A stretch of DNA of 64,000 nt from Amycolatopsis oliviviridis (GTDB lineage Bacteria; Actinomycetota; Actinomycetes; Mycobacteriales; Pseudonocardiaceae), in contig NZ_BNAY01000004.1 of assembly GCF_014654365.1 (NCBI RefSeq), positions 186,001 to 250,000 of the forward strand. Direction: 5' to 3'. Numbering within the stretch: the stretch's first letter is position 1; each line of letters opens with the position of its first letter. Positions 10,416-19,385 of this stretch are shown piece by piece. The notes under the pieces were generated by a model. The model was not told the DNA's origin and did not search any database. It saw only the letters and a program-made list of their open reading frames with translations. A program made the translations under genes and the position numbers.

Positions 10416-11075
10416 TCAAACGTGCACCAGCCCGCTTCGATAGGCGAACACCACCAGTTGTGCGCGATCGCGCGCGTTCACCTTCGCCATCGCGCGGCTG
10501 ACGTGCGTCCGGACCGTCGCCGCGCTGATGACGAACTCCCGCGCGATTTCCTCGTTCGACATGCCCTGTGCGACCCGTTGGACGACCTCGTGCTCCCGTT
10601 CGGTGAACGCGGAACCCTCCGCACGGGGCATCGGACGCGAGGGCCGCGTGGTGAATTCCGCGATCAGCCGCCGCGTCACGCTCGGCGAGAGGAGCGCGTC
10701 GCCCGCGGCGACCACCCGGACCGCTTCGACGAGGTCGGCGGGCTTGGTGTGTTTGAGCAGGAACCCGCTGGCGCCCGCGCGCAAGGCGTCGAAAACGTAC
10801 TCGTCGAGGTCGAAGGTGGTCAGCATGATGACGCGGACCCCGGCCTGCCGGTCGTCGGCCACGATCCGGCGGGTCGCCTCGATCCCGTCGATCCCGGGCA
10901 TGCGGACGTCCATCAGGACCACGTCCGGCCTGGTCTCCGCGACCACGGCCACGGCCGCTTCGCCGTCGTCCGCTTCGCCCACCACGGTGATCCCGGCTTC
11001 CACGCGCAGCAACGCCGCGAATCCGGACCGCACGAGTAGCTGGTCGTCGGCCAGCACCACCCTGATCACGGCCAT
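10416..11075 (-). CDS. NarL/FixJ-type response regulator
   Basis: 219 residues: receiver domain with acidic DD at 10-11, phospho-acceptor Asp56 (LMDVRMPG) and Lys in FLLKHT; C-terminal LuxR HTH (FTEREHEVVQRVAQGMSNEEIAREF). Activated by the histidine kinase encoded just upstream, whose 3' end overlaps its start by 10 nt. Target genes are not evident nearby. Confidence 0.95.
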   Translation of the reverse strand: MAVIRVVLADDQLLVRSGFAALLRVEAGITVVGEADDGEAAVAVVAETRPDVVLMDVRMPGIDGIEATRRIVADDRQAGVRVIMLTTFDLDEYVFDALRAGASGFLLKHTKPADLVEAVRVVAAGDALLSPSVTRRLIAEFTTRPSRPMPRAEGSAFTEREHEVVQRVAQGMSNEEIAREFVISAATVRTHVSRAMAKVNARDRAQLVVFAYRSGLVHV

Positions 11076-12163
11076 CGCGCGCTCACCCGGAACCTTTCGT
11101 CCTCGCGGCGCGCGGTCAGCGTGCCGCCGGTCGCCTGCGCCCGTTCCCTCATGCCGATGATCCCGGCACCGGGGACGTCCTTGCCAGGCTCGCCGACCTC
11201 GTTGAGCACGTCGAGCCGCAGGCCGTCCTCGCTCGCCGTCACCGTCACCTCGGCACCGGAAGCCCCGTGTTTCGCGGCGTTCGTGAGCGACTCCTGGACG
11301 ATCCGGTACACCGCGCCGGCGACGGGCTGCCCGATCCCGGGAGCATCGAGTGCCAGCGTGACGACCAGGCCGGCCCGATTCGTCGAAGCGACCAGGGCGG
11401 GAAGATCCGCCAGACCCGGTGACGGCCGGAGCGGGGCGCTGTCCTCGCGCAGCAGCCGCACCATCGCGTTCAGTTCGTCGAGGATGGTGCCGCTGACCGT
11501 GCGGACGACTTCGAGCGCTTCCTTCGCCATTTCGGGATGCTCGTCGAGCACGTGCCGGGCCATGCCCGACTGGACGTTGATGACGGCCATCGCGTGACCC
11601 ACGCTGTCGTGCAGATCCCGTGCGATCCGGAGCCGCTCGCCGAGGACGCGATCGCGTTCGGCCTGTTCCGCGGCCGCTGTCCGCTCACGGCGTCCTCGAA
11701 GCGCGTCGGCCGCGAAGACCGCGACGCCTGCCCAGCCGACGAAGACCAGATCGATGACGCCCACCCCGGCGGTGACCAGGTTCGTGCCGACGACCGTCGC
11801 CGCCATTCCGCTCGCGACGGCGTACGCGCGCTTTCGCGGGCGAAGGGTTCCGAGCGCGAACAACGGCACGAGCCCGGCGAACAACACCGGACCGTCGGGA
11901 TAGCCGAACCCCAGGTAGAACAGCAGGGCAAACGTTTCCGTCACCGCTGTCGCCGTCGGCCATCGCCGGACACCGGCGAGTGTGACACAGGCGAGCGCGA
12001 CGACGGTGTATCCGAGCGCGTCGACCGGGCGTTCTCCGTGACCGGGTTCGAGATTCGCCGTGCCGACGACGAGCGCCGCGCTCACCGCGAGCCAACCGGC
12101 TGCCACGCCGCTCCGCATCAGCCACTTCACCGGCCCAGTCTGCCGAAACGAGTCCACGGACAC
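11066..12163 (-). CDS. Sensor histidine kinase, HisKA_3 type
   Basis: Up to 365 residues. Five or six hydrophobic N-terminal segments (to about residue 155), then the dimerisation/phospho-acceptor helix with His185 in RDLHDSVGH, and a HATPase domain (NAAKHGASG, GIIGMRERA). It phosphorylates the overlapping NarL-type regulator. GTG at 12163 gives the longest protein; a GTG at 12130 (VKWLMRSG) is an equally plausible start. Confidence 0.92.
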   Translation of the reverse strand: MSVDSFRQTGPVKWLMRSGVAAGWLAVSAALVVGTANLEPGHGERPVDALGYTVVALACVTLAGVRRWPTATAVTETFALLFYLGFGYPDGPVLFAGLVPLFALGTLRPRKRAYAVASGMAATVVGTNLVTAGVGVIDLVFVGWAGVAVFAADALRGRRERTAAAEQAERDRVLGERLRIARDLHDSVGHAMAVINVQSGMARHVLDEHPEMAKEALEVVRTVSGTILDELNAMVRLLREDSAPLRPSPGLADLPALVASTNRAGLVVTLALDAPGIGQPVAGAVYRIVQESLTNAAKHGASGAEVTVTASEDGLRLDVLNEVGEPGKDVPGAGIIGMRERAQATGGTLTARREDERFRVSARWP

Positions 12164-12190
12164 GTCCGCGTTCTGTGGATCTCGCCTACG

Positions 12191-13042
12191 TCAGATGCGC
12201 AGCAGCTGCTCGTCGAGTCTCGCCAGATAGTCGCGGCCGTACTCGCCGTTCTCCAGGTCGCGCCACAGCACCGGCGGCAGGTCCTGCGCCACCTCGGGCG
12301 AACGGGATGCGGCGGCCAGCGCGATGGTCGCCGCGGTGTCGACGTCGCCGGTGAACGCGACGCAGGTGTGGAGCATCCGGGCGAGGCCGCCGCCCGCGGC
12401 GAGCACGGTCAGCGCGGCGCGGACGCTCATCCAGCCCTGCGGGCCGATCTTGCCCGACCACGGCCGCGCCCAGCCGCCGTGCCCGACGTCCTCGGGAAGG
12501 ATCCCTTCGACCCACCGCGCGACCTCGGACACCGGCCCGAGGCGATGGTGGCAGTAGTGGACGGCGAGCGCCGCCGCCTGCGCCGCGGCGATCCCGGCCG
12601 GGGTGTCGTGCGTGATCCTGGCCTGCAGTTTCGCGTGGTAGAGGACGTCGTCGACGGTCGGCAGGAGCCCGATCGGCCCGGCGCGCATGGCCGCCCCGCT
12701 CTTGTCGCTCTGCGGCTGAAGCCGTCGAAGCAGCTCTTCGCCGTCCTGGACCTCACTGAGCAGCTGATGGAAACGCGGCGCGTAGCCGTCGTGCGGATCG
12801 CGGTGATACGCCCGGACGAACTGCTCGGCGAGCAGCGGCGGTGTCCACCGGCGTCCGGACACGAGCAGTTCGGCGATCGCGATCGTCATCTGCGTGTCGT
12901 CGGTGTAGCGGCCGGCCGGGACGCCGAGCTGGCCGGGATGCGGCACGTAACCGGTCAGCGTGTTGTGCTCGGCGACGAAGCTCGGGTACGCGTGCTCGAA
13001 GGAGCCCCCGTACGCGTCGCCGATGGCCAGTTCGACCAGCAT
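12191..13042 (-). CDS. ADP-ribosylglycohydrolase (DraG/ARH family)
   Basis: 283 residues. Mg-binding signatures of the family are present: GDAYGGSFE near the N-terminus, YTDDTQMT (about 46-53) and GDVDTAATIALAAA toward the C-terminus. These enzymes remove ADP-ribose from arginine or other acceptors. The gene lies 10 nt downstream of an AraC regulator on the same strand, suggesting co-transcription. Natural target unknown; members can also act on small ADP-ribosylated molecules. Confidence 0.88.
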   Translation of the reverse strand: MLVELAIGDAYGGSFEHAYPSFVAEHNTLTGYVPHPGQLGVPAGRYTDDTQMTIAIAELLVSGRRWTPPLLAEQFVRAYHRDPHDGYAPRFHQLLSEVQDGEELLRRLQPQSDKSGAAMRAGPIGLLPTVDDVLYHAKLQARITHDTPAGIAAAQAAALAVHYCHHRLGPVSEVARWVEGILPEDVGHGGWARPWSGKIGPQGWMSVRAALTVLAAGGGLARMLHTCVAFTGDVDTAATIALAAASRSPEVAQDLPPVLWRDLENGEYGRDYLARLDEQLLRI

Positions 13043-13052
13043 CCGGACCCCT

Positions 13053-14051
13053 TCAGGCGGTGAGTCGTGCCGTTTCCGAAGGGAGTTTGCCGTAAGCGTC
13101 GCGGTAGAGACCGGAAAACCGGCCGAGATGCGTGAAACCCCAGCGCAGCGCGACGTCGGTGACGGTGCCTTCGGCGCGCCCCTGCGCGATCGCGAGCAGG
13201 TCGTGGTGCACGTGGTCGAGCCGGATTCGCCGCAGATATTCCAGGGGCGTCAGCCCGAGTTCCGTCCGGAACGCCATCTGCAGCGCGCGCACGCTGGTCC
13301 GCGCGGCCATCGCCAGCTCGCCGATCGACACCGGTTCGGCCGCGTGCTCCTCGCAGTAGGTCATCGCGCGGCGCACCGCCGTCGATTTCGGCCGCGACCG
13401 TTCTTCGGCGAGATTGCCGGACATCGAATGGGGCTGGGTGTCGAGGAGCCCGTGGAGCAGGAGTTTTTCGAAATGCGAGGCGGCCAGCGGCGACCGGTCG
13501 AACAGGCCGGACGCGGCGGTCTCGCTGAAGGTGTGCAGCAGGGTGAGCCACTGGTCCATGCTCGACGTGATCAGCGGATCGAACCGCAGCGTGGACGTCG
13601 GCGCCTCACCGAGCCGCTCGCGCATCGTGTCCGCGATCAGCTGTTTGCCCATGCGGAGCAGCAGGATGTCGGGATGGTCGTAGGTGGTCTGGAACCGCGT
13701 CTCCGGACCGGTCACGACATGCCGTGACGGGACGATCTCGCCGTCGATCCGGACCTGGCTCCGGCCGCCGAGGGTGACGACCACGGTGTACGCGTCCGGG
13801 GTCTCCTCACCCTGCAGCACCACGTCGGAGTCCAGCGTCAGCTCGTAGACCGAGAGACCGCCGGGGTCGATTCCGGGGATGCGGAGGCCGCTGAGCTGGG
13901 AGATGTCGAAGGATCCGGTGGGCGCGGGGGTGTGCAGCTTGACCGAGTCCGGCGCGAGGAACGCCTGGAAGGTGTGCTCGAGTTCGCCGAAGTCGTCGCC
14001 GGTGACCACCGTCGACGCGATCGGAGAGCCTTCCGAGAACCGTTTGCGCAC
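13053..14051 (-). CDS. AraC family transcriptional regulator
   Basis: 332 residues. N-terminal ~200 residues form a cupin-like ligand domain related to AraC-binding-like proteins (YTVVVTLGGRSQVRIDGE). C-terminal double HTH: SIGELAMAARTSVRALQMAFR and the second helix pair TDVALRWGFTHLGRFSGLYR. It likely regulates the ADP-ribosylglycohydrolase gene downstream and itself. Divergent from the AlkZ-like gene with a 59-nt promoter region. Confidence 0.92.
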   Translation of the reverse strand: MRKRFSEGSPIASTVVTGDDFGELEHTFQAFLAPDSVKLHTPAPTGSFDISQLSGLRIPGIDPGGLSVYELTLDSDVVLQGEETPDAYTVVVTLGGRSQVRIDGEIVPSRHVVTGPETRFQTTYDHPDILLLRMGKQLIADTMRERLGEAPTSTLRFDPLITSSMDQWLTLLHTFSETAASGLFDRSPLAASHFEKLLLHGLLDTQPHSMSGNLAEERSRPKSTAVRRAMTYCEEHAAEPVSIGELAMAARTSVRALQMAFRTELGLTPLEYLRRIRLDHVHHDLLAIAQGRAEGTVTDVALRWGFTHLGRFSGLYRDAYGKLPSETARLTA

Positions 14052-14110
14052 CAGCCGATCGTGCCAGGCTCAGCCTGCGTGGTGTCAGTGAATACCCATA
14101 CCGTGGAGTC

Positions 14111-15298
14111 ATGGCGACCGAGAAGCTGCGCGCGTGGTGGGCACATCGTCAAGGTCTCGACGGATCGCTGCACGGGTCACCGGCGGCCGACGTGCTGGAG
14201 CGGACCGGCTGGATACGCTCGGTCGGCGGTTCCGCGCCCTATCTCGGGCTGTTCGCCAGGGCCCGCCTCGATCGGGCGACGGTCGACGCGGACGTCGCCC
14301 GGCTCGCCATCCACGAACTGCCCTCGGCCCGCGGCTGCACCTACGTCCTTCCTTCGGCGGATTTCGAACTGGGCCTGACCGTCGGAGCCGCGGCGCCCGC
14401 GGGCGAACTCGCGGCCGCGGAGAAGTACCTCGGCGTCACGCAGGCCGAGGTCGAGCAGTTGTGCGTCACCGTCGCAGACCTGCTCGAAGCGTCCGCCGAA
14501 CCGCTCGGCCCGGCCGCGATCAAGGACGCCGCCGGAACCGCGGTGCGCACCCTCGGGGAGGCGGGCCGCAAACGCGGCACCACCACGACGTTGCCGCTCG
14601 CGCTCGGCCTGCTCCAGTCGCGCGGCGACATCCGCCGGGTCCCGGTCAACGGACGGCTGGACCAGCAGCGGTACGGCTATGTCCGCTGGACGCCGTCCCC
14701 GCGCGGCGCACTGTCCGATATGGACACCGCGCGGACGGAACTGGCGCGGCGGTACTTCTCGTGGGCCGCTCCGGCGTCACTCAAGCATTTCCGCTGGTTC
14801 TCCGGTTTCACCGCGGCGCACGCCAAGAAGGCCGTGGAACCGCTGGATCTCGTCCCGCTCGACGGCACCGATCTGCTGATGTCCAAGGAGCTCTCGGACG
14901 AGTTCGCCGCCTTCACCGTGCCGTCGAAGCCGTCGTACGCGCTGCTCGCCGGGATCGACGGAATCCATCTCCTGCACCGCGAGATGTCGCGGCTGCTCGA
15001 CGACGCCGACGTCGAACGACCGGTGCCGGGTGGCCGCGCGGGGGAGACGCTGGGCGGCCACCCGGACCCGCCGAGCCACCTGATCGTCGACCGGGGCCGC
15101 TTCGCCGGCCTGTGGGAGTTCGACACCGAGACGAACAAGATCGTCTACCGGTTCTTCGGGGACGAGGACGCCGCGCTGCGCGAGACGGTCGCGGAGACCC
15201 AGGAATTCGTCCGTGACCGACTGGGCGACGCCCGGAGCTTCAGCTTGGATTCGCCGAAGAGCCGGGCGTCGCGAGTGGCCGATCTCAGTTCCCGATGA
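14111..15298 (+). CDS. Winged-helix AlkZ/YcaQ-like DNA glycosylase family protein (catalytic motif not seen)
   Basis: 395 residues; arrangement of the HTH_42 (AlkZ-like) family: N-terminal region ending in APYLGLFAR, middle winged helices (LGLLQSRGDIRRVPVNGRLDQQRY) and C-terminal domain ending in VDRGRFAGLWEFD. Known members unhook DNA crosslinks or excise bulky alkyl adducts. In typical members the segment before PYLGL reads LQAQDP, with QxQ catalytic; here it reads IRSVGG, so the active motif seems lost. It may bind DNA without glycosylase activity or use other residues. Monocistronic, ATG with GGAGTC upstream. Confidence 0.75.
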   Translation: MATEKLRAWWAHRQGLDGSLHGSPAADVLERTGWIRSVGGSAPYLGLFARARLDRATVDADVARLAIHELPSARGCTYVLPSADFELGLTVGAAAPAGELAAAEKYLGVTQAEVEQLCVTVADLLEASAEPLGPAAIKDAAGTAVRTLGEAGRKRGTTTTLPLALGLLQSRGDIRRVPVNGRLDQQRYGYVRWTPSPRGALSDMDTARTELARRYFSWAAPASLKHFRWFSGFTAAHAKKAVEPLDLVPLDGTDLLMSKELSDEFAAFTVPSKPSYALLAGIDGIHLLHREMSRLLDDADVERPVPGGRAGETLGGHPDPPSHLIVDRGRFAGLWEFDTETNKIVYRFFGDEDAALRETVAETQEFVRDRLGDARSFSLDSPKSRASRVADLSSR

Positions 15299-15301
15299 TG
15301 A

Positions 15302-16579
15302 TCAGGCTTTCGCCTCGTTGATCAGGATGTCGACGGCCTTGTCGTTGCGGGCGGTCTGCTCCGGGATCACCGAAGCGGGCGGGTAGAAGCCGTCGAGCCC
15401 ACCGTCCTTCGGGTACATCTCGAAGGTGTAGCTGAGGATCTTGTGCTTGCCCCACGCCCAGTCGTTGATGTCGCCGTCGGTGACATACAGATCGCTGGAC
15501 TGCTCCGGCGTGTAGCCGTTGGTGCCTGCCATCTGCTTGCCGACATCGGCGAAGCGCTTCGCTTCCTCTTCGTTCAGGCCGGTGTCGGTCGCGTCCTTCG
15601 TGTAGCCGTACGGCCAGAGCACCAGTTCCGAGAAGGTGTGGAAGTCGATGTGCGCCTTGATCTGCTGCGCGCCACCGACCACCCGGGAGTCGATGAAGTC
15701 CGCGACCGCCTTGGTCTCGGACTCGGAGAACGCCGACGGACCGTGGTAGTCCTCGGCGGACGGGCTGTTGCTCGACCCGCCGCAGCAGTTCCACTTGTAG
15801 TCCCAGTTGCGGTTCGGGTCGGTGCCGACCGCGCTGCTGCCCGGCACGGGCTTCCGCGTCTTGCGCCAGCCCTGGTACTCGCCGCCGGTGATGTCGTACT
15901 CGGAACCGTCCGGGTTGACGTTCGGGATCACGTAGATCTCGTGCTCGTCGACCATCTTCTTGATGGCCGGGTCGCTCGCGTATCCGCTGGTGAACCGGTT
16001 CACGATCCGCAGGCACATCTCGGTGGTGAGGTGCTCGCGCGCGTGCTGGTTGCAGGTGAACAGGACCTCGGGCTCGTCCTCGTCCTTGGCCGCGTTGTCG
16101 CTGATCTTCAGCACGTTGAGCTCACGGCCCTCGTATGACTTGCCCACGCTGGACAGCGTCGCGATGTCGCCGTGGTCCTTCGCGGCCTTCTGCAGCTCAG
16201 CGGTCGTTTCGGCGTAGGTGTGGTACGCCTCGTCGCCCGGCGGGAAGTCGCCCGCGACGGCCGCGGTGCCCGCCCGGGCACTGCGCTGCTTCAGCATGCT
16301 GTCGAAATCGCCGAGCGGCTTCAGGCTGAACCCGTTCGCGCGCAGGCTCGCGGCCTGATCGGGCGTGGCCACGATGGTCAGCGCGCCGCCGCGAGAGCCC
16401 GCGACGTCGACACCGGTGCGGGCGACGGCGGTGCGCTTCGCGGAGTCGTTCGCGCCCTCCACCGAGTACAACCCTCTCGCCGGGTCGCCGGTCTGTGCGC
16501 TCGCGACGGGCGTCGTGACGGCCAACAGGGCGAGCCCTGTGGCGGCCAAGGCGCCCCAAATGCGACGGCGTGTGGACAT
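15302..16579 (-). CDS. Secreted zinc carboxypeptidase, M14 family
   Basis: 425 residues from the ATG at 16579, preferred over a longer frame because GGAGG precedes it and the protein then starts with a classical signal peptide (MSTRRRIWGALAATGLA, cleavage near ASAQ). Zinc ligands His179 and Glu182 (NQHAREH) and His314 (DFHTFSE), substrate-binding Arg in DPNRNWDY (~257) and catalytic Glu387 (FEMYPKD) are all present. A propeptide-like region spans about 30-115. Extracellular C-terminal exopeptidase resembling actinomycete carboxypeptidase T. Its 3' end nearly touches the AlkZ-like gene end (convergent, 3 nt apart). Confidence 0.92.
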   Translation of the reverse strand: MSTRRRIWGALAATGLALLAVTTPVASAQTGDPARGLYSVEGANDSAKRTAVARTGVDVAGSRGGALTIVATPDQAASLRANGFSLKPLGDFDSMLKQRSARAGTAAVAGDFPPGDEAYHTYAETTAELQKAAKDHGDIATLSSVGKSYEGRELNVLKISDNAAKDEDEPEVLFTCNQHAREHLTTEMCLRIVNRFTSGYASDPAIKKMVDEHEIYVIPNVNPDGSEYDITGGEYQGWRKTRKPVPGSSAVGTDPNRNWDYKWNCCGGSSNSPSAEDYHGPSAFSESETKAVADFIDSRVVGGAQQIKAHIDFHTFSELVLWPYGYTKDATDTGLNEEEAKRFADVGKQMAGTNGYTPEQSSDLYVTDGDINDWAWGKHKILSYTFEMYPKDGGLDGFYPPASVIPEQTARNDKAVDILINEAKA

Positions 16580-16673
16580 TTCGCCTCCGAACGATCTGGG
16601 GACAAGGTGGCGTTCACCGTCGCCGAAGTGAATCATCCACGACAACCCGACGATCGTCGTTCCCAGTTGCCGT

Positions 16674-17315
16674 TTACGGCCAGAGACGGTCTTTGACCCA
16701 GATGTCCTTTTCGTGCCGGTAGCGGAGCCGCTTGTGCCGTCGATCGTGGCTCGCCTGCCAGAACTCCACTTCGGACGGCGTCACCAGATAGCGGGTCCAG
16801 GTTTCCGGTGCCACGTCCGGGTTCTTCTCGACCCACCGGCGCGCTTCCTCGGCCGCGCGGTCGAGATCGGCCGGATCCTCCAGCACCTGGGACTGCCTGC
16901 CGATGAACGCCTCGACCCGGGAAGCGGGCGGGCGTGCGGTGAAATCGGCCGCGGATACCTCGGGCGCGGCGAGTTCCACCGGGCCGCGCAGCCGGATCTG
17001 GCGACCTCGTCCCGGCCAGAAGAACGTCAGCGCGGCGAACGGATTCTTCGCCAGCTGAACACCTTTCGGGCTTTCGGAACTCGTCGCGACCGCCCAGGTG
17101 TCGCCGTCGACGTCCTTGAGGATCACGACCCGCGCGTCCGGCACCCCATCGGCGTCCACTGTGGACAGAGTGACGGCATGCGGCGCCAGGACGTGTTCGC
17201 CGGCTTCGTCGAGCCATTCGAGAAACAGCTCGCGAGGACCGGACGGCGCGGCCTCGATGTCGAACTCCGGGAGCTCCCGGGGAAACGACGGCCAGCCGCG
17301 CAGCGTGCGCTCCAT
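16674..17315 (-). CDS. pdxH: Pyridoxamine 5'-phosphate oxidase family (PdxH-like)
   Basis: 213 residues from the ATG at 17315, which overlaps the upstream gene's stop (TGATG). FMN-binding split-barrel with the PdxH pattern: RVVILKDVDGDTWAVAT, SPKGVQLAKNPFAALTFFW, GRQIRLRGPVE, and the C-terminal dimerisation motif VEFWQASHDRRHKRLRYR. PdxH makes pyridoxal phosphate from the pyridoxine/pyridoxamine phosphates with O2. The FMN-loop reads SSESPKG where canonical enzymes have YTNY.SRKG, so a PhzG-like or other specialised oxidase is possible; the symbol is tentative. Confidence 0.75.
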   Translation of the reverse strand: MERTLRGWPSFPRELPEFDIEAAPSGPRELFLEWLDEAGEHVLAPHAVTLSTVDADGVPDARVVILKDVDGDTWAVATSSESPKGVQLAKNPFAALTFFWPGRGRQIRLRGPVELAAPEVSAADFTARPPASRVEAFIGRQSQVLEDPADLDRAAEEARRWVEKNPDVAPETWTRYLVTPSEVEFWQASHDRRHKRLRYRHEKDIWVKDRLWP

Positions 17316-18037
17316 CAGTACCCCGGCGGACGCTGATGCGGCGGATAGCCGGGCGCGGGCGGCGGATAGTGCGGCGGATGCTGACCCGGCGGCGGACCCT
17401 GCGCGGGCGGCGGCCCGACCGGGTACTGCGGCGGCGGGGGCTGCTGCGGCTGCCAGCCGGGAGGCGGCTGCTGACCGGGCGGCGGCATCGGCGGTCCCGG
17501 CGGCATCGGCGGCTGCTGGCCCTGCGACTGCTGCCACTGCACCTGCTGATAGACCTCGGCGGGCTGCGGGAAACAGAATGTCAGCTTCGCGTTGACCGAA
17601 CCCTGAACCGCCGCGCCCCAGAGCTTCCCGCCGACGAACGCGTACATCTGCGCCGCCGAGACGTCGACGGCCACCATGCGCGTCTCGCCGCCGAACTGGT
17701 TGCCGGACTTCGCCGACGCGGCCTGCGCGGCGTCCGGATACACCCGGTCACCGATCAGCCCGGCGATCACCACCGAAGCGGCCGTCCAGCCGACGGTGCC
17801 CATCACGTTCGCGCGCGCGTGCTGCGTCGCCAGCCCGGTGAAGTCGTACAACGCGGGCGCGGTCACCTCCGGGATCGCCGCCGCGACCACGCAGTAGTTC
17901 ATCGTCGACATCATCACCGACTCGGTGAACAGGCCCACGACGGCCGCGCTCGGGCCGATCTGGACGGTGTTCAGCCTGCCCCCGCTGCGCTGGATACGCT
18001 CTGCCACCGCACCCAGGTACTGCTCCTTGGTGAGCAC
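17315..18037 (-). CDS. Conserved protein with Pro/Gln-rich C-terminal tail
   Basis: GTG at 18037 (MLTKEQYLGAVAER) is chosen because GGAGG lies 7 nt upstream; an in-frame start 33 nt earlier lacks this. Residues 1-160 are a folded α/β domain I cannot place (contains VVGLFTESVMMSTMNYCVVAA and VAVDVSAAQMYAFVGG). Residues about 165-240 are almost only Pro, Gln, Gly and Tyr, a flexible tail typical of actinobacterial surface or scaffold proteins. No signal peptide. Stop overlaps the pdxH-like start. Confidence 0.7.
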   Translation of the reverse strand: MLTKEQYLGAVAERIQRSGGRLNTVQIGPSAAVVGLFTESVMMSTMNYCVVAAAIPEVTAPALYDFTGLATQHARANVMGTVGWTAASVVIAGLIGDRVYPDAAQAASAKSGNQFGGETRMVAVDVSAAQMYAFVGGKLWGAAVQGSVNAKLTFCFPQPAEVYQQVQWQQSQGQQPPMPPGPPMPPPGQQPPPGWQPQQPPPPQYPVGPPPAQGPPPGQHPPHYPPPAPGYPPHQRPPGY

Positions 18038-18070
18038 TGATGCCTCCTGAAGACCGCTACGCACGGCCAT

Positions 18071-18101
18071 CGTCGCATGAACAGGGCGGATGGATGCGAC
18101 G
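18071..18101. promoter_or_regulatory. Inverted repeat in divergent promoter region
   Basis: CGTCGCAT (18071-18078) and its complement ATGCGACG (18094-18101) with a 15-nt spacer, between the Pro-rich protein gene (minus) and the lipoprotein gene (plus). It could be a regulator site or chance; no family is suggested by sequence. Confidence 0.3.
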
Positions 18102-18134
18102 ACGCGGTGATCCGATCTGCTTCACTGGACCATC

Positions 18135-18659
18135 ATGCGACGTCTTCTGATCTTGCCGCTCGTCGTGCCGCTGCTGGCGGCCTGCGGGCCGACGGAACAG
18201 CCGCCGCCCGCGGCGAGTTCGCCCACGCCGTCGAACACTCCGGCGCCCCAGGTCCCGCCCGCACCGGAACCCACCGGCAAAGGCCCGTGCCCGTATCTCG
18301 GCACCGAGTTCGTCTCGGACGCCAACGGGCAGAAGGTCTCCAAGGTCAAGACCTCGGCGGACCAGCCGCATCCGGCCTGCTTCTTCTACGCGCTCAGCGG
18401 GAAACTGCAGCTCACGGTGCGCGTGTACGTCGGGGAACCCGCCGTGGCCAAGGCGATGGTCGATCAGGCGGCACCCATCGACACCTCCAACCCGGCCGAC
18501 GAACCGGCGGGCTGGAAGGGCGGCTACCAACCCTCCGGGGAGGGCGCCGTTTACGCCGTCGCGAAGGGCAGGAACGCGGTAGTCGTGACCACCAACCAGA
18601 AGCAGAGCATCAAGGCACGTACGGTGGCGAAGGAGGCTATCGGTGAGCTTAAGCTCTAG
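18135..18659 (+). CDS. DUF2020-like lipoprotein
   Basis: 174 residues with a lipoprotein signal peptide and lipobox LLAACG (Cys17), then a Pro/Ser/Thr linker to about residue 48 and a single compact domain (CPYLGTEFVSDANGQKVSKV, HPACFFYALSGKLQL, VRVYVGEPAVAKAMVD). This matches the DUF2020 lipoproteins of mycobacteria and relatives. Membrane-anchored on the outside; function unknown. Two Cys in the domain may pair. Divergent from the Pro-rich protein gene. Confidence 0.78.
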   Translation: MRRLLILPLVVPLLAACGPTEQPPPAASSPTPSNTPAPQVPPAPEPTGKGPCPYLGTEFVSDANGQKVSKVKTSADQPHPACFFYALSGKLQLTVRVYVGEPAVAKAMVDQAAPIDTSNPADEPAGWKGGYQPSGEGAVYAVAKGRNAVVVTTNQKQSIKARTVAKEAIGELKL

Positions 18660-18826
18660 GTAGTGGTATCCACACGTCAGAGTGAAGTTGATCTTGTACT
18701 ACCCTGTGCCGCACGCGCGACGGTTCGCGGGACCAGCGCGACGCCAGATCCGGCGGAGGCCGCCTTGCGGTGTGGCTCGGCGGCGCAAAAGATCAATTTC
18801 TCCCCATAGGACAAAGGACGAGTTTC

Positions 18827-19279
18827 GTGGCTGCAACCCTCAAGGAAATCCTGCTCGACTCCAGCCGTCGCCCGGCGGTCGTGACCGACTTCGAAGGCCT
18901 CGTCGACGCTGAGGTCTCGGACAAGGGCGGCGTTTCCGGTGCCGTCGTGAAGACCGGCTTCGCGGCCGTCAAGAAGATCAAGCCGGGCATCATCCCCGCC
19001 GCCGTCGACACCCTGCTCGACGACTTCGCCGGTGCCCTCGAGCCGTTCTACGGCGACTACAAGGCCAAGGGCGGCAACGACTTCGGCGCCTACCTGGTCG
19101 GCCGCGGCGACGAGGCCTCCGACGCGCTCCTGTCGGTCACCGACTCGCGCGCCGACAAGAGCAGCCGCGACAGCATCAAGAAGGTCTACTCGAAGCTGCG
19201 CCCGAACGGCAAGAAGAACGTCGAGGAGGCCCTTCCCCGCCTCGGCCAGCTGATCGACAAGCACGCGGCGAACGCGTGA
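18827..19279 (+). CDS. Conserved cytosolic protein, DUF6918-like
   Basis: GTG at 18827, preceded by AAAGGACG, gives 150 residues starting MAATLKEILL; upstream in-frame codons look non-coding. Small helical protein with Gly-rich turns (DKGGVSGAVVKTGFAAVKKIKPG) and a charged C-terminal half (DYKAKGGNDFGAYLVGRGDE). No signal peptide or membrane segment. I recall similar actinobacterial proteins under DUF6918, but the assignment is from memory. It stands alone, followed by a strong terminator. Confidence 0.65.
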   Translation: MAATLKEILLDSSRRPAVVTDFEGLVDAEVSDKGGVSGAVVKTGFAAVKKIKPGIIPAAVDTLLDDFAGALEPFYGDYKAKGGNDFGAYLVGRGDEASDALLSVTDSRADKSSRDSIKKVYSKLRPNGKKNVEEALPRLGQLIDKHAANA

Positions 19280-19325
19280 TTCGATCGCGCGAAGCGTGAT
19301 CGAATCACGCTGACTTGAAGCGCCT

Positions 19326-19379
19326 AAGGGGCGCCGTTCGCTTTCAACGTTCTGTTGGGAGTGGAGGGCGCCCCTTTTT
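19326..19379 (+). terminator. Long hairpin terminator, GGGGCGCC type
   Basis: AAGGGGCGCC (19326-19335) pairs with GGCGCCCCTT (19367-19376), inner arms CTTTCAAC/GTTGGGAG also pair, and TTTTTC follows. Serves the DUF6918-like gene and faces the convergent TetR gene. A structurally related hairpin with the same outer stem is at 25614-25665. Confidence 0.8.
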
Positions 19380-19385
19380 CGCGTT

